Assembly: GCA_021464525.1 (NCBI GenBank)
Contig: JADRCO010000151.1
Coordinates: 1 to 47,863 of the forward strand
Direction: 5' to 3'
Source of the DNA: Rhizophagus sp. LPA8_4_AMF
Lineage: Eukaryota > Glomeromycota > Glomeromycetes > Glomerales > Glomeraceae
DNA length: 47,863 bases
The position numbers were made by a program, and so were the translations under genes. The notes under the pieces were generated by a model that did not search any database, had not been told where the DNA came from, and worked only from the letters and a program-made list of their open reading frames with translations. Positions 42,450 to 47,863 of the stretch are shown one piece after another (position 1 is the stretch's first letter; each line of letters starts with the position of its first letter).

Positions 42450-44149
42450 GCTAGTATTGAGACTCATTTACGTAATCACAGTTTTTCTATTATTCATCAG
42501 TTCACTTTTGAATTCTAAATGACAATGATGGACCTTTTCATATTTGAAGTTTATTAAGCGAAATATTTTTAAATAATTATAGGGGATTTTTCTTTTTTTG
42601 ATAATATTCATAATTTCATATCAAAAACTTTTGTTTCCGCAATAATCAAGGCCGATGGGACGATTTGGGAGGTTAAGTTTGGTCTACAACACCATAATGA
42701 TTATTGATTCACATGCTTTTTCGCAAAATATTTTGAAAAAACGAAATTGAACGCACAAAATAGTTGTGCCACAAATATTTTTCACAAAAAAAAAAAAACC
42801 TGGTTAAGCGACGAATAAATAAAACACTTTTTAAATAATATTGTCAAGTTTCAGTAATCCTTATATAAAATAAACTCTATATTTACAATTTTACTTTCAA
42901 AATCACACCTTAAATCACGCATTCTTTTACGGACACTACAGTATAAACTTGCATAAGAGTTCATTATAAATACTAAGTTAAATTTTAAACCATCGTACCT
43001 CATTTGACGGATAGATGGATTAGCAGGTAAGTATTGAACTTATTAAACTCTTGAAGTACGATATAATCATACTAATGTAACAATAATAGAATAATACATG
43101 TTTAATACGAAAGAAAGAATAATAAATGACAAAAAAATCAGTGCATCATTTTCTGATAGATACTGCACACTACATGACTACAATAATACTAGCTTTATTT
43201 CAATTATAATTCAACAAAATTTTGCACCTTCTTCTTTTTAATATACAGTTAGTAAATTATAACAGAATGATGCAGGTTGAATTAATGAAATTTACAAAAC
43301 AGGCCCTAAAAACCAAAATTTTTACGCTCTTTAATTATGACGTAAGTCCAGGAATTATTTCTGGCTCTTCTTAGTACTAAATTCAGTGTTAAATACTATA
43401 CAATAGCGTTTAGTGATCAATCTTCTCAGTGATAATTAATTTTTACGAACTGTTCTTACAAGGTTACGAGTAAATATTCCAGATCGAAGCTTGATTATTT
43501 CCTATCAAATGGTAGGTCAGTATTTAAGAGAATTCAATAAAAAGAATTCCACTCAAGAAATTATATATATAACTTCAGATTCTTTCAATAAATTATTATA
43601 TTGATAATTTTGTTAATACAAGAAAAAAATCGATGATGCACTTTATATGATTCCAAATATAGTTTTTTATTTGATTAGTTGCTACTACCTAGCATAGCGT
43701 GTAGTCTTCAATTGCTCTATGATATTTTACCATTAATATTTGAAAAATTGAAAAATTTTACATTAAGTGTGATTACAAATTACATCACGACGAATTTATG
43801 AAATAACGCAAAATCTTGTTATATATATAACCAATTCTCAATATTTGAGGATATTGAGTTATTTGGCAAATTTTAGCAAACTTGCATATCATTTATAACT
43901 TCCGTTGAAGGCGAAGCATGGTTTTTGTTTATATTCATAAGTCCGCCACAAACATGAATTTAATCAAATATTACCTGATCTAATAATTATAAATATGATG
44001 TAGTTCGTCACAAAATTTGGCGTAAATTTATGACATTTCATCACAGTTTGTTAATTTTACTGCTCTATTCGTTTGAAAAAACCTCGACTAGGGAGTAGTT
44101 TATTTTCATAACAATACATGTATTCTTTAAATGTACTACAATTAATTAA
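42450..44149. other. Intergenic, no gene supported
   Basis: AT-rich DNA with homopolymer runs. Near 44075-44110 lies a weak copy of the small repeat seen at 985 and 34085 (AGGGAGTAGTTTATTTT). Nothing else is recognised. Confidence 0.4.
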
Positions 44150-45724
44150 TTAATTTCCTTTTACAAAATCACTTGTACGAATCACTAAGCTAGAATAACT
44201 TTGCACTTTAATATTATACAACCCAAATTCTTTCACTTCATTGTTACATGAAGATAAATCACAACTATGACCTCTAAGATCATATAATGGAGTTATAAAG
44301 AAAGACAAATACTCAACTCTTTTCTTTTTCAAGATATGTTCTTTTATAACGGGTAAAATATCTTGACCTTCAATGCTATAAATCAATAATTTCTTAATAA
44401 AAGTATCTTGAGAATTTTTTAGAAATACTTCAAAATCACTTATTTTAATGTGATGAAGAAACAAATGTAAATATTCTAATTTAGAAGGAATATTTTGACC
44501 TAAATTTTGTAATATAATTGAACTACATCCATTACTATCATATGATGTACTGATTGAAAGATGATTAAGATTTTTCTTAATATTTTCAATTAAATTTAAT
44601 ACTGAATAAATAATCTGATTATCATTTCCAATTAAGTCAAGATATTTGATATTTTTACAATATTTTATAATTAATTCTAATATTTGTTGTTTTAATAATG
44701 AATTAAGTATAAATCCAAATTCATACCCAAAATTTTCTAAATAATCACCGAATTTTTGTAATAATAATCGTAATGATTCAATTTGTAATAACTCGCTTAT
44801 AAATAAAGATTTCAATTTAAATGATTTAGTCGAATTAATAATTTGTTGAGTAAATCCAGTATTTAAAGAAGAACATTTAATGATATGAACGGATTCTAAA
44901 ACATTTAGTTGTTCAAAAATTCTATTTAAATTAGTTATACTGCTAAAATTAACATAATAAAAAATGATTGTATTTAAGGTATTTGAACAATTATAATCTT
45001 TTGATAATAATAATGATTGATATAAAGGAAGATTGTCATGTCCTAAGAAAATTTTTTTAAGATTTTGATGTAAATTAATTACTTGGAATATATGATGTTT
45101 AATCAATGCATATTCATTATTATCGTTTTTATATGAGAGACCACCTGAAGTATTAACATAAAAGTTTAAATTTCTTATATTGTGAACGAAATTTTTACTT
45201 TCTAAAATTAACCCAAGAATAATATTAAGATAAGGGTAATAATAATTACCAGAGATCTCAATTTCAAGAGTATGTAAATTTACTTCATTCTCGATAAAAA
45301 TTTTGAATAATGATAAATTAATCAATACTTTAAAATCAGATACTCTATCTTCGGAGTTTGAAGTTTTAATAGCAGCTTCAATCCACTTTTCAACAGAGAA
45401 AATAAACTTAAATATATTCAAATATTTTAAAAACTTTGGATAATTGAACAGAGTATTCGAAGGTAATGAATTATTAATAAATTTATATTCATTTAACTCC
45501 GTTTTAATATCATCAGTTAAATTATGTAGGTAAATTTCAATAAAATTATAGTTTCCGGTACGAGATGAAAAAGGATTTTCCCATAATAATGGAATCGCTA
45601 AACGACACCATAATCTATTGATTAAAATGCACGAATGTAAAGTCGAATAATCATTTTGAAAATATTTTATAACTCCATAAGTTAATTCAGGTAAATCTCC
45701 TGAAAATATTTTTGAACATGACAT
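44150..45724 (-). CDS. F-box protein, single exon (copy 6)
   Basis: The product is 524 residues: MSCSKIFSGDLPELTYGVIK, then NRLWCRLAIPLLWENPF for the F-box, and a Leu/Ile/Asn-rich remainder ending TSDFVKGN. Starts and the SGDLPELTYG stretch match copy 1 more closely than copies 3 and 4, so it belongs to the other branch of the family. No stops, shifts or introns. Upstream, the shared block is only half kept: GTGCGACAATATCGGAATCA is present, but 11 bases on there is CAA instead of CCG, so the dyad site is lost. Role inferred as SCF substrate receptor; substrate unknown. Confidence 0.88.
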   Translation of the reverse strand: MSCSKIFSGDLPELTYGVIKYFQNDYSTLHSCILINRLWCRLAIPLLWENPFSSRTGNYNFIEIYLHNLTDDIKTELNEYKFINNSLPSNTLFNYPKFLKYLNIFKFIFSVEKWIEAAIKTSNSEDRVSDFKVLINLSLFKIFIENEVNLHTLEIEISGNYYYPYLNIILGLILESKNFVHNIRNLNFYVNTSGGLSYKNDNNEYALIKHHIFQVINLHQNLKKIFLGHDNLPLYQSLLLSKDYNCSNTLNTIIFYYVNFSSITNLNRIFEQLNVLESVHIIKCSSLNTGFTQQIINSTKSFKLKSLFISELLQIESLRLLLQKFGDYLENFGYEFGFILNSLLKQQILELIIKYCKNIKYLDLIGNDNQIIYSVLNLIENIKKNLNHLSISTSYDSNGCSSIILQNLGQNIPSKLEYLHLFLHHIKISDFEVFLKNSQDTFIKKLLIYSIEGQDILPVIKEHILKKKRVEYLSFFITPLYDLRGHSCDLSSCNNEVKEFGLYNIKVQSYSSLVIRTSDFVKGN

Positions 45725-45839
45725 ATTTATAATTTGAAAGTGAAAAAGGGAGTTATCAAATTTTTATTTGTTATGTCAAATTGGGTAAATTATATCCGAT
45801 TTTTGGATTGATGATTCCGATATTGTCGCACAATTACGC

Positions 45840-47690
45840 CAATTATTTGTGTCACTGTGTTACATGTTCCAATAATCAAGCGCAGTTTTAACTAATGAAA
45901 TCTAATTATAGTAAAGATATACATAGATATGCATTTTTTAATATTCCGTGTTGATTTAAATCTCAATTCACTTAAGGTTATCAGAACCCTATACAATATG
46001 CATTGGAAATCGAATTGTTAGCATGATAAGGTTGATAACCCACAAATTGTAATTGAAAATAAGTATTGTTTACTTATCTTAATCTGCGTGTATCTGTATA
46101 ATTATTATATCACCCAAATTTTATTCACACTTGTAAAATATATGGACATAAGGAATATACAGAATCTATAAATTTCGTATATTTCCATATCTATATTTTT
46201 ATAAACGAGACAAAACCCATTATATGTACAAAGCACTTTAAATTTTCATTGAAATTATTGCTATAGTAATCACAACATCTGTATAATAGAATATTATCCA
46301 TTTTTTTTTTTTTTACATCACTAAATTATCAGGCAGTCCGATGACTATCACTGATCAAAATTGTAAAATTTTACGTCAAGACATTTATGTAAAATTAACG
46401 TAATATACGTTCATTAACTGTTAACCGTCTATTCATTCATTATCATTCTAATAATCATGTTTTTGGACAATAATCAGATAATGCTGCGTTATAACAGTTG
46501 TATGACAAAATGTTATAGGAATGTCCAAACTGACCACTAATTATAAAGTAAATAGTTAATTATGATTTCTAAACTTTTATTAATATCATTATAGAAAATA
46601 TTGAGTGGAAATATCCACGTGCCAAGTGGGATGGAATCAAGAAGAAAATAATTCATTAGGAGTTTTGACTTATTTTATCTTTATTGAATCTTTAGATATA
46701 TTGCACTAATTGCAGATCGCTGGTTGAGTCTATATTTTTTTATTTATTTTCTCTCACATATTTATTCATTCTATTATTATATATATCTAATTATGTAAGA
46801 TCAGATATGATGACCTTTACTCATGTGATATTTAGGCTATGAAAAAAAATTATTCATATTTCTTAGTGGGTTTTGTATGAGTATATAATATAACATACGC
46901 ACCAATCACGTGATCTACTATTTTCATAACGCAATTTTAAATAACATGTAATTTTAAATAATTTTGATTGGCTAAAAATTTATAATTACGCAATTTTTTA
47001 TCAAAATTTTACTACCCTGATTTTGTAACAAATCACTTTTTAAACAGGGGTTCTTATTTGTTTGTAAATTTTGAAAAGAAAATTAAACTTTATAATATTA
47101 AATTCCAATAAAAAAATAATTTAACTAAACCAATAAAAGATATGAATTATTTATTATTAATCAGAAACTCAGAAAAACGTAATACAGTATTAAAAAAATG
47201 ATCAAAATATACGATCAAATTTAAATTTTTCCCCAAAATTAGAAAGTATGTGATTTTTATCTTATAGTGTTCAAGATTCAGTTTATTATTTATTTAAAGT
47301 CAAATAATTTAAATAACTAAAAAGCGTACATACAATAGAATAATAGAATAGAATCTTTTTTTATTAAGTTCGACAATTTTTTTTTTTTTTTTTGCGATAA
47401 GATTTTATTCTTATCAAAAGGCAAAATTGTCTGAGATCTTTTTATATCAAAAAAAATGATAAGTTACGAAAGAATATTTTCTTTTTTTTTTTTTTTTTTT
47501 ATTTTTTAAAATATTAAAAAAAAAATATTTTTTTTATAATTCTATACTGTATAAATAAAAAAATTTGATGATTTCGTATTATATCTTGCATAAATGATTT
47601 TATGTAACATGAAAACATGTCTGTACCAGCATAATTTGATTAGCTGTCAGGTCATGTGTACGTTCTTAATCGGATAATTTTTTGCTATAA
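45840..47690. other. Intergenic, no gene supported
   Basis: AT-rich DNA with long T runs (about 47380-47395 and 47480-47500). CACGTG occurs near 46916, without a gene start in reach. No protein-like frame was found. Confidence 0.45.
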
Positions 47691-47696
47691 TGTGAT

Positions 47697-47820
47697 CGGC
47701 TCGCCAGTTAAAGTATAATATCCGGTATCCCATAAGATCATGATGTCAATTATTTTGTTCATATCTGGCATGTTACGTCATTTTTTGCCAGAAATAAATG
47801 ATATCCGGTATGGCAAGCCG
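47697..47820. mobile_element. Small inverted-repeat element with nested dyads
   Basis: Ends CGGCTCGCCA and TGGCAAGCCG pair with one mismatch. Inside, ATATCCGGTAT occurs at both 47718-47728 and 47801-47811, and TCTGGCA/TGCCAGA (47764-47793) forms an inner hairpin. No clear target duplication. It is probably a MITE or its remains. Confidence 0.5.
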
Positions 47821-47863
47821 AGTTGGACTAAACTATCAGGCATGGATAGACATAATGTGACAT

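Overview
The window looks like nuclear DNA of an arbuscular mycorrhizal fungus of the Rhizophagus type (Glomeromycotina). This is inferred from very AT-rich sequence, from short GT-AG introns, and from a set of gene families known to be expanded there: tyrosine-kinase-like (TKL) kinases fused to Sel1 repeats, single-exon F-box proteins of about 510-540 residues, BTB-BACK-TLDc proteins and MATA-type HMG boxes. I recognise these from their sequence alone; no database search was possible.

Left part (1-14.6 kb). A TKL kinase-Sel1 gene (2914-4754, minus, five exons) has a kinase domain that looks intact, but its Sel1 tail is cut off by a one-base change in an A run. A second partial kinase-Sel1 copy lies directly behind it. 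Next come an intact F-box gene on the plus strand (6335-7960), decayed kinase pieces at 8.3-8.6 and 10.6-11.2 kb, an unusual GC-rich tandem pair beside a 280-base polypurine tract (9.9-10.4 kb), a 202-base MITE with long terminal inverted repeats, and a decayed BTB-BACK-TLDc gene (13.8-14.6 kb).

Middle part (14.6-29.6 kb). This is mostly gene-poor. It holds one complete kinase-Sel1 gene (19170-21438, minus, five exons, 602 residues). Its catalytic motifs are altered (HHD for HRD, DFR for DFG), and its third intron carries a MITE with a perfect 8-base target duplication. Further right are a fragment with a retroelement-type zinc knuckle, two tandem decayed HMG boxes on the plus strand (27.1-27.5 kb) and a Sel1-repeat fragment.

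Right part (29.6-47.9 kb). A tandem array of four F-box copies on the minus strand contains two intact genes (32.3-33.8 and 34.9-36.4 kb) between two pseudogenes. The duplicated non-coding flanks travel with the genes. A further intact F-box gene lies at 44.2-45.7 kb. Between the array and this last gene is a different kind of region. It holds a two-exon gene for a 49-residue secreted peptide precursor with Kex2-type KR sites and DADAEA spacers (40804-41053), an unrecognised coding region (41844-42432), and three small inverted-repeat elements.

The most interesting signals are these. (1) A CGG-N11-CCG half-site pair, the spacing used by Gal4-class Zn2Cys6 regulators, lies 60-80 bases upstream of four F-box copies and is damaged upstream of a pseudogene copy. 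(2) The Kex2-type peptide precursor resembles a pheromone or KEP precursor, and eroded repeat units continue past its stop. (3) The Sel1 kinase has degenerate catalytic motifs. (4) A 19-base motif containing CACGTG is shared by two otherwise different inverted-repeat elements and partly by a promoter. (5) The tandem HMG-box relics stay readable in one frame through three in-frame stops.
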